Counted from the first letter of the stretch, positions 11,936-23,742 are shown. The stretch is 64,000 bases of DNA from Chaetomium olivaceum (GCA_039881045.1 JAYWVB010000008.1:310001-374000), one strand, 5' to 3'. Made by a program: numbers and translations. The notes: a model not told the origin generated them from the letters alone.

Positions 11936-13827
11936 TTAATGCAACCCCGTCTTGCTATCCCCGCCGGCGTTCCGATACCTCTCATCCTCCACATACGCAG
12001 GCGGCAGGTCGTTATTGCCGCCATGCGTGGGGCCGTGTGTCTCCGAGTATGACGGCGGGGGCGGCTCAGCCGAATCTTGAGGAGCGCGAGCTGCCTCGGC
12101 AGCGGCCTCGGCCGCCTTGGCCGCCGCACCGGAAGTAGGCGCGGTACCAGGAGGCGGACCCGAAGCAGAGGAAGCCGCAACATCGAGACCGCGGACACCC
12201 GCGGTGACACCGGCCACACCGCCCTGCGCACCCGAGCCAGGAGGCGGAACCCAAGTTCCCGGCGGCGCACCACCAGTTCCGACAGCAGCGCCAAACGCGG
12301 GACTCGGGCCTCCGTAACCCCCGCTGCCCGGCCTGCCACCGTGACCCTGGCCCTCCCACAACCCCGGCTGGCCTTGTGCTGCAGGCTGGCCCTGCGCAGG
12401 CTTCCCCGCCTCCGCGCCCCTCAACACCTCATACAACCCCTTCGCACCACCTGGCCACAGCCCAGCAGACTGCGCGGTCTGCGGGGCAGGGACCTCACCC
12501 TTGAGGATCTTGTCCACTGGCACTGCGCGGCCGTAGAACTTGGCATTTGCGGTGTCCCGCGCAGCAATGACCGTCCCGTCGATCTGCACGCCCGCATAAA
12601 AGCCGCGCGACTTGACATAGCTGTAGACCGGCTTGAGGAGGGCGTCGCGGAAGGGGCTGGCCTTGCGCTTGCCCTTGCCGTCCTCCTCCGCTTCCTCGGT
12701 CATGCCCTGCTTGTTCTCCGGGACGGGGTCCGTCTGGAAGTGCGTGTTGTCCGAAGACAGCGGGGGCGCGGCATTTGGGTTGGGACTGGCCTTTCCGTCG
12801 GCATCCACTGCCTGTTTCTTGTCGCTGCCCGCTAGCAAGCCCCAGCCCAGGGCGCCGCCCGCGCCGAAGGGGCCTGCGGTGACGGCTAGGTCGGAGCCGA
12901 GGCTAAGGCGCATCTTGGTGAACATGTCGAGAGCCTCGCGCGTGTTGATGACGATGACGCAGTCGTAGATGTCGACGCCCGCGACGAACCCCCCGCCGAT
13001 GGACGTGATTTGGATGCCTGAAGGTGGCGACCAGCTGCCGTTGGGGAGGCGCGCGATCAGGATGCCGCTGCCGCTGGACCCGGTTGCTTGGAAGCCTACG
13101 CGGACGGCGGTGAAAATGGCTAGGCCCTGGGCGCGAGCGATGACCTTCGGGGGAATGGTGAGCAGGACGCGGGACTTTTTGGCTTTGCCGGAAGGCGAGG
13201 GCGGCGGTTTTTCGGTGGTTGCTGGGGTGGTTGTCGATGCAGGGTTGGGCGCGGCAGGGGGGACTACATCGCTGTAGACGCCGTCCTCTGGGAGAGAAGG
13301 GTCAGTCTGTATCCGAAGAGAAGGGACGGTTTGGCAAGCTTACTACAGAAACCCTTCAGAATCCTGGCAGCCTTCTCGCATTCCTTGTCCAACGCCTCCG
13401 GTAGGAAACCTTCGGACCCGAGCTTGTTGGCTAGAGCGTTCACCGGGCCAGCCACCTTGTTTGTGAAAGCTTCGCCAAACGCGGATAACCGGTGCGACTT
13501 CTTCTTTGTCGTCTCTCCATTGCTACCTTGAGCTTGGTGGTGACCCCACTTCGGCGGGTGCTCACTCGTCGGAGACGCATTGTAGAGGTCGTCGTCGGCA
13601 CCCAGGGTGGGAGGCGCAAACTGCGGGTTGGCAGGCTGGTATACGGGAATACTGGGGTCGGGAAGGGGTGTCTCGTTCGTATGCTTCGGGGGTTGGGTCT
13701 CTTGTGGGTGTGCTTGCGCCGTCTGTGCCGGCGGCGGGCCGGGCGGAGGAGGAGGGAAGTATTGTTGCTGGCCCGGGTTCTGCTGCCCGGCCGGTTGGAC
13801 TGGTGGCTGTTTCTCGTTTGCGCTCAT
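11936..13827 (-). CDS. SYLF-domain (Ysc84-type) actin/lipid-binding protein
   Basis: Two exons, complement(join(11936..13287,13344..13827)), give 611 residues. The first 120 residues are Pro/Gln-rich and probably disordered. The SYLF domain runs from about residue 140 (KECEKAARILKGFC joined to KDGVYSD across the intron) to about residue 430, with VGFQATGSSGSGILIARL, ITSIGGGFVAGVDIYDC and the SRGFYAGVQIDGTVIAARD block. SYLF domains bind phosphoinositides and, in yeast Ysc84/Lsb3, actin at endocytic patches. The C-terminus is Gly/Pro/Ala-rich with PPPPSYSET and DLPPAYVEDE, which resemble PPxY-type ligands, instead of the SH3 domain found in the yeast proteins. The 56-bp intron has donor GTAAGC and acceptor CCCAG. 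A role in endocytosis or membrane traffic is inferred from the family. Confidence 0.9.
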
Positions 13828-15068
13828 CTTTCTCGAAGTGAGATCCGGTTAGTTGGTGGTTGTGAAGTTTTGGCGGAAGCTGTGGCGGCTGTTGGGTGCC
13901 CCGCACTGATATGTTGGTGGAATGGAGGGGCGCAGCGCGGGGCGGGGTTGGGTGCTGTTGCGCAAGCTTGACCGCAGAGCATTCCGCTGCGTGTCACACA
14001 TCGAACACAGCCACCGAAGCAGACGCCAAACAAACCAGATTTTGACGGTGACGCGGTCCATGACGTAGGACCACAGCCGCTGACTATAAACTTGCAATCT
14101 ACATAACTAAATACATACATAATTAAAATAGATACCCGACGCGTCCCCGAGTGACCGCAGCAATGTCGTGGGCCAAAATGTTGCACCTCGTCCGACAATC
14201 TCGATAATTCGGTGCACGGGCTAAGCTTATGATGAGACAAAGAAGTCAACACAAAGGTACCCCAATCCGTTCTACATAAGGTACATACCTAAGGTACCTA
14301 AGTAATTCCACTTAGCCCAAGGGCCACATCCATATGCTGTAGTTGGGTTATTGTATTTACATTCCCCTCCTGGTCGCCCCGGGAACTGCCCGCTTCACTG
14401 CATGAGTACATGTCACAGAAGCTCTCATACATGGCCCTTCGACATACCAGGTACCTAGGGTACCCTCCTTTTGCCACAATCCACACCTTCACCAGGCACA
14501 CTCGTGACAACGCCGCGGGTCAGATCCACACAAAAGACAAAACGTACTGTTAAGAATACTATGTGAACCTTTAATGTTTCCAATTACTCCGATTGCGAGC
14601 GACCCACTCCGACAAAGTTGATCGTTGCCATGAAGTCGTAGGCCGTACCGAATGCGTTGAATTACAACGCGGACTTGGGGCGTTGTACAGGGCAAACCCA
14701 GTGATGGGACATGCGAGATTTACTTTCTTGATTAACCCCTCGGACTTACCTGAATCCTAAGCCCATCGGAAAGTTAAGGTAACGAGAGAAATTTAGGGTG
14801 GAGGAGATGATCCGAGAGAAAAGGGGGTTCAGCCACAATGCAAGGTCTTAGGAGCTAAACTGCCGTGCATTTCTTTACCTCCTACTGAAACCGCGTTTGT
14901 ACAGTACAGGCCTTTCTGGGTATCTCATCAACCCCACGACACGACAGGTAACATCGGAATTCGGAAAATACTGGGAACCATCGGCGAACTTGTCTCCTTG
15001 GGCCAGCACTGCGAAACCGGAACGGAGACATTGGTGCTACCGCTGGACCCAGGACGCATATCTGTCAT
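13828..15068. other. Intergenic containing one copy of a duplicated 3' flank
   Basis: Beyond the SYLF promoter, about 14150-14410 resembles 18926-19160, the flank downstream of the paralogous nuclease-like gene. Several AGGTACCT palindromes occur near 14292 and 14451. No protein gene is supported. Confidence 0.4.
14150..14410. repeat. Diverged duplicate of 18926-19160
   Basis: Shared landmarks in the same order include GTGGGCC near the start, AATTCG followed by ACGGGCTTAG-like bases, GTACCC, CACTTRGCC and the block TGGTCGCCCCGGGAACTGCC. Both copies lie 3' of the paralogous genes at 15.1 and 19.6 kb, so the duplication included flanking DNA. Confidence 0.65.
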
Positions 15069-15683
15069 CTAAACAGCAGCCGGCGATGCCTGGTCCTTGA
15101 TGGACAGGAGAAGGCTGACGATCAGAGACTCGTCCTTGCCAAACTCTAGCAAGTTATTACCGGTGGCTGGGTGGTCCATGAGCACCTCCTCTCCGGGCTC
15201 CATCACATAGAAGTGTGAATAGTGACCGATGGTTACGATACCGAATATGGTTCGCGTAGGCTGGTCGGCGGGTACAGCCGACCGCGAGAGCTTCATATGG
15301 TTTGTAAGCTCGTTAGCGGCGTGGGTCCAGCTCGATGAATCCGTCTCAAGAGATACCCGATTGTGTTCGACGAGAATTAGGGTCTTCCTTTTGCTGTGAT
15401 TGACGTAGAGAACGGTGATGTTGTCGCTCCACCCAACTTTGGTCTTATCCGGAATCGGGCTTGGCTGGACCTCAAGCTGGAACCCCTCCCTGTTGGTGAA
15501 ATACTCTCGCAAGATGTTGTACCAGAGGTGGCTAACGATGTTTTCAACGGAGTCACTGGTCAGTCGGTCGTAGTAGTCCCGGATGGCTTCATATTGCATG
15601 TACTTTCATAGGGTTAATATCATTGATCCAATTCCTGGGAAGTATCAAGAAGAACGTACACCGCTGTGGTCGTGGGAGGGCAT
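15069..15683 (-). CDS. PD-(D/E)XK nuclease-like protein, active-site residues changed (paralogue A)
   Basis: Two exons, complement(join(15069..15602,15660..15683)), give 185 residues. The first exon encodes only eight residues (MPSHDHSG). The 57-bp intron has donor GTACGT and acceptor AAAG. I do not know a name for the family. Its pattern, a helix with EYFTNREGFQLEVQP, a strand, then LILVEHNR and a downstream WTHAANELTNHMK helix, matches the core of PD-(D/E)XK restriction-like folds. Compared with its paralogue at 19.6 kb, the aligned Asp is Asn (DN versus ND) and the Lys of the E-x-K motif is Asn (EHN versus ENK). If the fold assignment is right, this copy is likely catalytically dead while the rest of the protein is well kept. 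Confidence 0.7.
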
Positions 15684-17059
15684 GTTGCTGAGGGTTGTAT
15701 CGTACTTGAGGGTGTTTCTAACTGGAGTTGGGCATCCACGATTGCTGCAGTCATCCTAGCGCCAAATGACGCATGGTGACGAGCTCCGCGCGGCAAGCGC
15801 GCAAACTCTCCTCGCCCACCAAGTCGGTAATTTATGTACTGTACCACCAATCATTGTTGCAGCCATTAACCGGGGCATGCAACGGGCGAGGCCCGGAGGC
15901 CGCTATCACCGTGGTTGTTCCTGTTGAACCTTGAAGCTCAATAACCTTTTTATAACTTCTTATTGGCCATTAGATCTCTGGGTCCTGAGAAGCTTGCTCT
16001 GCTCTTTATTACTTTTAAAAGCTCACCATTCCCCTTCTTTTCCTCGCACTCAGGCGGAACATCTTTCGCGGCGCTAAAGCCGCACGCAAGCCCACGATGT
16101 GGAATAAAGTATGCTCTTTTGTCCGATACGATTGACTCAAAGTTTCAAGGACACTTAAACTTCTACGTACTATGTACACTATACTATGGAGAACCGCGTT
16201 GGAAAGGAGCTCCAAGACGGACAAAGAATCCAGATTTTTGTTCACACCTAGCAGTTATTTTGGAGTTGCCCTGGAGGCGGATTCGCTCCATTCCCAGAGA
16301 GACCCTAATATCATGTATTTGCGCCGGGGAGTATGCGGGAGATTTGAGTTCGGCTAGTGCTGGTCCAAAATCTGACTGATGTTGAACAGTGGCTGCCGCT
16401 ATAAGAGAATGGCCAAGGGATGCTCAGCGTGCTGGGGTGGGTTCTCCAACATTACCTTAGCTGGCCCGCTGGGGTTAACGAAGACGGGGTACATATCAAC
16501 CTCATGAAAGCGGTTTGGTGCCCTGTCGCCCACTGCTCAAGCGCATTATTAAAACTGAGGAAGACGTGGAAACAACCATTAACGAGTTCACATATTGCTC
16601 TGTTGTTAGACATACACTAAGTACTGACGCCACATTGTGCGGTCCATTTAGACTAGGTACGTTCCAAGACCACCTGGGCAGCACCATGATTCCCTCTCCT
16701 ATCAGGTAGTGGCACGATATTCCTCGTCGCTGCCTTCGATGAAATACTTCTTGTGCCTGCAGTCACAGTACCAGAGTAGTTGTCGAACTATAAATAGAGT
16801 CCAATACCAGCAGGTGAAGACGGGGTTGACCGTGTAACCTGTCCGCCACCTCGGCAGTGCAGGCAGAGAAATATCTAGAGATTGAGACCTTACCTAAAAC
16901 TAAGCTATAAATATAGGATCTTTTCTTTGGTATATGATTCTCGCCAAGCACAGTTTACGTTTTATAATAATTGTTAATCGAGGTTTTAAGTTTAAAAGGA
17001 GGTTGTAGAGATCCTTAAATACCTATGATGCGGGAAGTCGCCCGTGGCGATAATACATA
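15684..17059. other. AT-rich intergenic region
   Basis: About 1.4 kb without a supported gene. It is AT-richer than its neighbours, especially 16740-17010, and has many short interrupted frames. It may be decayed sequence, but I recognise nothing in it. Confidence 0.4.
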
Positions 17060-18541
17060 CTACTCGTATGACATACCCGTCGAGGAAAATGACTTCACAG
17101 CCTCACCCCCAACACGGGTTGCCCTTCGACTCCGCCGCGTCGGCTCGGGCCGCGACACGAGTACCTTCTGGCGCAGTTCTCTGAACTCCTCGTCGGACGG
17201 CGGCGCGGCCGTAAGCCATCCTGTCTCGTAGACAGGCATCCGCGTCTTAAGCACCTCAACGCGGGTCCGATCCCAGAATACAAACCCCAGCCAGCGCCAC
17301 TGGTCTAGATACTCCCGTATCCAAATACGCTGGCGGGCCGTGGTGTCATCCTGCCCCTCCTGTAGCACCTCCCGGCGTACTTGGACGCCCCAGCGCTGAC
17401 AATCCAGCCCGCCGTGGGCGTCAACCCACGCAAACGGCGGCGCCGCATCATCGTCCCCCTTGTCGTCGCCGTACACCAGTGCCGGCATCGCGTCCTCACG
17501 CTGGTACAGCTCGTCGCGGAGCCCCCGGCATTCGCTCACTCCGTAGTAAGAACCACCCCACTGGGCCGGTAGCGGGCCGGCGCGGAGGAACTGGAAGCGT
17601 ACCGGAAGGACCATGGAGCTCGGGCGGGAGCGCGACGCACCGGGCTTTGTTGTTACCACCGCCGCCGCGCGGGCTCGCTCCACGACCAGCCCCCGGTGCA
17701 GGTCGCCGAGGTTGTAGATGGCCGCGTTCCTCTTCCGGTCCCACTGCGTTATCGCCTGGTCAGACTCCCTCGGCCAACCTAGTCCCCGGCCGGGCGGGAA
17801 CGCGCGCCAGGTCATCGCCTCCAAGAACGCGTGCACTTCCGCCAGCTGTTCCGCCTCCCACGGGCGAAAGAGGCCGAGAAACCGGTGCATCATGGCGGTC
17901 TCGCGCGGGAGGTGTTCGCCGGGCTCGACACGCAGCAGGCAGTCACCGTACTCAATACGCGCTAGGACCTGGTGGCGGAGTAGAGCTCTTGCGACGCGGC
18001 GGCGCTCGGCGGTCGTTAGCGGGCCGCCGGCGTCGGGGTGCTTCTTGTATATCTTCGGGAGCCTGGACTCGGCGAACTCGTCGACGAGATACTGTACGCT
18101 GCGGTTCAGCCGGACGAGAGCGAGGACGGCTTCGGTGGGAAGGGCGTTCGCCGATGTGAGTTCTCGATCACCGCGCGGCAGCGCCTGGTAGCGGCGGATA
18201 ACGTGCTCACACTCCTCGAGATAGAGGTACTTCACGTTTCCGTAGTCACCCGGGTAGTAGAGCTTGGTAGGCGTTATGAACAATGCGGCGACGGCGTCGC
18301 GTAGCGCGGGACCTAGGTCTGAGGCTACAATGCTGAGCAGCACCTCACGCTTGGCCGATACGAAGACGTAGTAGAGCCGGGGCGAGGCGCGGATAAGGGC
18401 GTCGAGGTCTATTGTTGACCGCGCAGCCGACAGGATGGACACCAGCACCTCGGGAGGCAGCGACTCGATTGTACAGTCTGGCGGCGATAATGCCGACGCT
18501 TGCTCCCGCTCCCCATTGATATCTGCGCCCGCTTGATCCAT
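17060..18541 (-). CDS. F-box domain protein
   Basis: A single-exon gene of 493 residues. An F-box sits near the N-terminus (residues 24-62, IESLPPEVLVSILSAARS then LDALIRASPRLYYVF). F-box proteins recruit targets to SCF ubiquitin ligases through Skp1. The rest has no recognisable repeat (no LRR, WD40 or Kelch) and is Arg-rich with acidic patches, as in the large fungal families of short F-box proteins. It is GC-rich and intact, and sits between the two paralogous nuclease-like genes in the same orientation. The first ATG of the frame is used, since the F-box follows closely. Its target is unknown. Confidence 0.75.
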   Translation of the reverse strand: MDQAGADINGEREQASALSPPDCTIESLPPEVLVSILSAARSTIDLDALIRASPRLYYVFVSAKREVLLSIVASDLGPALRDAVAALFITPTKLYYPGDYGNVKYLYLEECEHVIRRYQALPRGDRELTSANALPTEAVLALVRLNRSVQYLVDEFAESRLPKIYKKHPDAGGPLTTAERRRVARALLRHQVLARIEYGDCLLRVEPGEHLPRETAMMHRFLGLFRPWEAEQLAEVHAFLEAMTWRAFPPGRGLGWPRESDQAITQWDRKRNAAIYNLGDLHRGLVVERARAAAVVTTKPGASRSRPSSMVLPVRFQFLRAGPLPAQWGGSYYGVSECRGLRDELYQREDAMPALVYGDDKGDDDAAPPFAWVDAHGGLDCQRWGVQVRREVLQEGQDDTTARQRIWIREYLDQWRWLGFVFWDRTRVEVLKTRMPVYETGWLTAAPPSDEEFRELRQKVLVSRPEPTRRSRRATRVGGEAVKSFSSTGMSYE

Positions 18542-19574
18542 CGGATGGGCGTGTTAAGTGTAGGTCGGAATACTATTATTGTGCTGGGAAATTTTAGTTT
18601 CGAATTTCGATTGGAACTATACTTGGGAACTTTAGGGGGGGCGGGAGAACTTAATCTACATGTACCTAGTAAACTTGAAGCGGTTGAAACCATCAGATAA
18701 TGAAACCCACACAGGGCCATTACAGGGCCACTCGGGAGTTGGCTGCTATGTAATTTGACCAATTATAGTGGTAGAAATTACGGGGCGAGAGAGCAACCGT
18801 CCTTGTGGGAGCATTGAACCAAACCATGCCTTAATTTTGAAAACAACCATACTTTGTTACGTACAACTACCGTATTTGGGGCCAACTACCTAGCCTCCTG
18901 CATTTTTCCACTATAGTACCATCGACCAATCTTGCCGTGGGCCCAAACAAATACACATCTTCTTCGTCAAATCTCAACAATTCGTTGGACGGGCTTAGGC
19001 GGGGGGTCAAGATATAAGTATGTACCCACGCTACGTTATACCCAACGTCACTTGGCCTAAAAGTTACACTCATCTTCTGTGGGTTGTTTTATTTAAGGTA
19101 TCTTCCGAGTCTCCTACTGGTCGCCCCGGGAACTGCCTGTTCCACTGCACACACCATAAGTGCTGAGGTATATGCACATATCAGTAGGATATCACAATAC
19201 GGTCTTCAAGGCGACCGCTTCTTTCAGAAGCTCATCCCTCGTGGCTTACACTTTAGCGAGATCGGTTTTGCAAGCCGGTTGGACAGAGGAAAAATCACAC
19301 GGTTCAACACACACCGGAGCGTTACTGTTGGTTCATAGACAAGGGGATACCAAGCCTGCTCAATATTCCTTCGCTCCCGTTCTCTACCAGAGAGGATGGG
19401 AGGTCTATAGCTGTATCTAACTGAGCCAACATTCTAAAAGCGCCACCACCAAACAAAACAACTCGTGCAGCGAGTTCTCATGGCTAAATCTCAAATACAC
19501 CCTGTCCCTGCCGGTAAACACCGCCCCGCTATCCCGGGATCTATTCAAAATCCAGCAGCGGGCGCAGACCTGTC
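18542..19574. other. Intergenic with the second copy of the duplicated flank
   Basis: It holds the promoter of the F-box gene and, at 18926-19160, the diverged copy of 14150-14410. No protein gene is supported. Confidence 0.4.
18926..19160. repeat. Diverged duplicate of 14150-14410
   Basis: It aligns by eye with 14150-14410 through several blocks, the best kept being TGGTCGCCCCGGGAACTGCC. It lies downstream of paralogue B just as the other lies downstream of paralogue A. Confidence 0.65.
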
Positions 19575-20379
19575 TTAGTAGCCAGTACCGCGGGGGCCAG
19601 CACGGGAGCCAGCAGGGCTGCCACGAGCCGGGGCTCGAGAACCAGTGCCACTGCCGCTGGAGCCGGGGCGGGCCGTTGGGGTGCTGCCACGAGTCGGGGT
19701 GTTGCCACGAGCCGGGGATCGAGAAGCAGTGGCACTGCCGCTGGAGCCGGGGCGCGCGCCTCCTGCCTGAGAAGAAGCAGCCGAACTCGGGCGTGACGCC
19801 ACGGCTTTGATATCGAGAAGGAGCTTGACAATGGCCGACTCGTCCTTCTTGAACTCCAGCAGGGCCCCTTTGGTGTCTGGGTGGTCGCTGAGCGTGTTTT
19901 GGGAGGGATCCATGATATAGAAGCGCGAGTAGTGGCCGACGGTCACGATGCCGAACATGGTCTCGGACGGCTGCCCCGCAGGCAAGCTCGTGCGGGAGAG
20001 CTTCATATAGCCGGTGAGCTGGTCAACGGCAGCCGCCCATGTGGATGAATGGGTTTCCAGTGATACCCGCTTGTTCTCAATGAGCACCAGGGGCTTCTTT
20101 TTACCGTTCTTGAGGTATCGGATGGTAACGTCGTTGCTCTGCTTGCTCACGCCTGGAGCAGGCCGCGGCTGGACCTCAAGTTGGAAACCCTCTCTGTTGA
20201 AGAAATACTCTCGAAGAATGTTGTTCCAAAGGTTGTCCACCACGTTTTCCAGCGAGTCCTTTGTCAATTGACTATAATAGTCCCGGATGGTCTCAAATTG
20301 CATGTACTGCCATCAAGTTAGTTCAGGTTCAGAATATCACCGAACAGGGACTTACGCCGTTGGGGTCGTAGGAAGGCAT
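19575..20379 (-). CDS. PD-(D/E)XK nuclease-like protein (paralogue B)
   Basis: Two exons, complement(join(19575..20306,20356..20379)), give 251 residues. As in paralogue A, exon 1 codes for eight residues (MPSYDPNG) and the splice joins to YMQ. The intron is 49 bp with donor GTAAGT and acceptor GCAG. The core shows Asp67 in NDVTIRYL, then Glu85 and Lys87 in LVLIENKRVS, and a following helix with DQLTGYMK. This spacing is that of PD-(D/E)XK nuclease folds, including the Gln/Tyr helix common after the E-x-K strand. After residue 175 a Ser/Gly/Pro/Arg-rich tail with imperfect repeats (RPGSSGS, ARGNTPTRGSTP) follows, absent from paralogue A. Substrate and role are unknown, and the fold assignment is my inference. 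Confidence 0.7.
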
Positions 20380-21479
20380 TTTGTGGAAGTTGTCTCGACG
20401 GATGTGAATATGGAATGGATCAGATTGATGGAGTTAAATGTGTGCGGTAAATGATGGTGTTGATTGTTGTGATAATGCAAGACTAAAAGTCGTTTCGTAG
20501 ATGGACTCTCTTGACTTATATAGAAACTTTAGAGACAACCTTACAAGACCCCGAACCTTCCCACAGCAGTTGTTACTTGATAACGCCGCCAACGCCGGAT
20601 GGGAATGCCGTGGCTCAAACCAAGACCGTCAATCTTGGTTGGGGCCAGGGAAACATGGTCACCCAAGTGGTACTGAGGGAGGCGAAGCGAAACGTATAGG
20701 CAGTTGCAAATGTTGAATGGTCTGGGAACTGGTGTTCCTGAGGCCAATGCCAGCCTTCACGGGCTGTCATTCAGGGGTAGGGCACAACGCGGCACGCTCG
20801 AAACAACGACAGCTTGGTGTTGGAATTTGGGTAGGCCATCAAAGCTTCACACAGACAAGCCGTGTAACATGTGCGCGCGGTTCTTGAAGGATGGGCCCAA
20901 ATCTGTACCGGCTTTCGCCGATCAGCACGTTTCACGCTCGAACAGGGCAAATGGCGGCGGTTTGACGGCCCTCACCCAAAAAAGACGTCCAGTCCGACTC
21001 GGAGCCGCGGAGTTACATGTTACCTTAAGGAGAGAGAGAGCCGGCGTATTTGGGGAATTGCAAGTCCGAGGGTAACACAAAGCATTAACACCGAAGAGAC
21101 CCAAATTTGTGACACCGTGGTACAAGTAGGCACCTTGTCACATGCGGCTCAGCTTGATTACACCCTTACTTCTTTCACTGAGGTTAACACCGGTCGGCCG
21201 TCAACGGGGTTCCCTGTTCACTTGATACCTTACCTAATTTCGGACCCCAATCAGCATGAGCACAGGCCCCTCTGCAAGTGGCCGCGACCTCCCTGTTGTC
21301 GTCTTGCGAATGCCTAACCCGGAACCGACCAGCAACATTTTCTTCTCGAGTCCTTCAATTGGGGGTCTCGTTGCACATCCTCGTGCGTAGTCATCCGGAC
21401 CACTTGTGATCACTTCTTTGCAAAAAGATTTCCCATTCCCTTATTTCCGTTTCGAAAAGGAACAAAACCAAATGGTAAA
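20380..21479. other. Divergent promoter region
   Basis: About 1.1 kb between the leftward nuclease-like gene and the rightward F-box gene. No repeats or genes are recognised. A four-codon upstream ORF (ATG at 21472, stop overlapping the main ATG) immediately precedes the F-box gene start and could dampen its translation. Confidence 0.4.
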
Positions 21480-23742
21480 ATGAGTCCCTGCATCCGCTCA
21501 TGCGCCATCTGTGGATGGATGGTTTACGATCAAGAAGGGTCTATCTCCTGGATGAATCAGTTCCGTGGTTGTAAGTGCCTATGCGCATTCTTATACGATG
21601 GATCAAGACAAGCGTTAATCGGCCCCAGTGTACTCATGCCCGGAAGGTATCGTTTTAACTGGAGTCGGTCTTTACACCGACCCCGGCCGCGGAGCTTTCA
21701 TCGCCCCTCCAGATCCCAGCGCACGGTTTGATGATGCTGGTTATGATTATCCTGATGAAGACGAGTTCGCCGTAATGAGGCGATGGGATATCAATGGAAA
21801 ACGAGGTTTCGTTTTTCACGATGCGTGCTGGTCTCTTTTGAAGCAAGCGTTCGATCCTGCGGCAGTGCCTCACGCGAGAGTGTTTGAAGTCTGCGACTCG
21901 CTGCCCCTGGTTATGGCGGGAGATAGCATCAACTGGGGTCACGACTATGGAGGACTCGCTATCATTAGGGAGGAGCATTTCTTTCCCTGGGAAGACCGGT
22001 TTGCGGACCGGGAGTTCCCGGACGGGTGGTTCACACACCGTACACCGCCGATCCCCTTGCTGTCTCTGAAGTGGCCAAGATTTTGGCTGAAACTTCACGA
22101 ACGCCTTCTGACAATACGTTCTCGTTTACAAGCGCGGCCGCAGGATCCGGAAAAGACCCATTCAGCTCGCTTCCAATGGAGTTATGCTCAGCTGTTGCCG
22201 AATATTTACCGACTCTTGATGTTCTGAACGCTCGGTATGCGTCAAGGTCGTTCTGGCACGTGTTCCATAACCAACAGTTCTGGGCATCGCGGTTCCGAGG
22301 AAGCGCAGATCGCTCCTGGTTGTTCGAGGTTCGAGATGGCAAGACCGGTAGCAGAGACTGGCGCGGGCTTTACCATTCTACGGCCGATAGCCAAATCGGA
22401 CAAGGGCTCCGTAACAGAAAGCGAATCTGGGCCCTCATCCAGAACATTGTAGTTATCTTGCGGCTGGAATGGAACGACCTCCCTTCCGAACCCCCCCCCG
22501 AAAAGACCCGAGATTGGGTACTTGTGGCAGGGAGTATGCCGGAACAACAGCCCGAGGACTTTTGCCAGCTGGAGGAAGGTTGCCGACGCCTCCAAAGTAA
22601 ACAGGTAGCCATTCCAGATGGAATATCAAACCTATCGGTATCGACAATCCGCGTTGGCAACTCAGAGTATATTGCCGGAATGTTACTTAGTACGGCTGCG
22701 GGTGGTTCAACACGGCTGGGTTACAGCAGTGGTCGATGGCGCTCTGTGAAACTGTGCGGATTAGCGGGCTTTAACCTGGCGGTCGGGCCCGGCGGTATCC
22801 GCGCTCTTCAGTGCATTGATGGCAAGACCGGGAAGCCGTCAGCGTGGCTCGGGTCTCCCATTGACATACCCAAAACTGAGCGGCTAGCAATGGCGGGAAA
22901 CAAGATCACCGCGCTGGAGGTTGGGTTTGATGTAAGGACACGCTCATACACCCCATGACCTCAACACGCCCGATTGCTAACCCTGACCCCATTTAAATAG
23001 GCGTTTAGGATGGTTAGTATTGCCGTTCCTAAAGAGGTTGATACGACAACAGAGCACCGACAGGACATGCTAAGGTGCTTGGCGACGTGGTACCCCGAGG
23101 TCCCACCGCCGTCCATCGACCTGAACGAAGACTTCTTCGTACCACTAAAGTCCTACATGTGGGGATACAAGCCGATATTTTGGACTCATTTTGGGGGGGC
23201 CGGTGGAATTTACCTCCCTAACCTCACCGAGGTCACGGCCAGTTGCTGGGACGGCAGCTTACTCCGTATAGATTTCTCCTTCGATAAGGAGGTGCCGGGA
23301 GAGTGCCGGAGATTTGGCCGGGTTGCAGATTCCGAGTACGGGAAGCTCGTAGAGTTTCCGATTGACGGACCCGGCGGAGAGGTCATTGATAAAATTGAGG
23401 TCTGCCAGCAATTTCCCGCCGAGGGTCAATACATGCCTAGATGGTCACGGGAGGAAGGGTCTTTGATCTGGCTCGCAATATCCACAAACCGCGGAAGGAT
23501 GTTTGAGGTTGGCAAAAAGTCCAAATCGCGGCGTAGGCCTGTTGTGACGAAGGTTGTTTCGGCAGCGCCGGGGGTGGCAATCACCGGTCTTTTTGGTGCC
23601 CAGGTACGTCCTATAATCCCGTTCCAAACCGTTCATCAAGGACAGCAACACTAATTCTTTTTGATTTGTGGGATAGTACCGCAATCTCGGCCTCGGTATT
23701 AGAATGGTCGGCGTGATTACTGAGCCACTTCGAAAAGGCTGA
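21480..23742 (+). CDS. F-box protein with an N-terminal Cys-rich module, one-base frameshift
   Basis: Exons 21480..21570, 21629..22931, 23001..23603 and 23677..23742, about 687 residues if one shift is allowed. The N-terminus has CAICGW and a later cysteine, as in the fungal F-box families with a small Cys-rich head. A conserved block follows (GHDYGGL, FFPWEDRF), then an F-box at PFSSLPMELCSAVAEYLP with NARYASRSFWHVF, and a long C-terminal region that may be beta-rich. All three introns have good borders (GTAAGT, GTAAGG, GTACGT donors, and a TGCTAAC branch site in the second). The last exon codes for just 21 residues. Near 22021-22030 the reading frame changes with no possible intron, and one base seems missing. 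Both sides read as conserved protein, so it is a recent break or a base error. Confidence 0.75.

Noticed and set aside
22026..22071. A 46-bp intron to explain the F-box frame change
   Set aside because: It has GT and AG ends but would put the next exon in the wrong frame and remove conserved residues.
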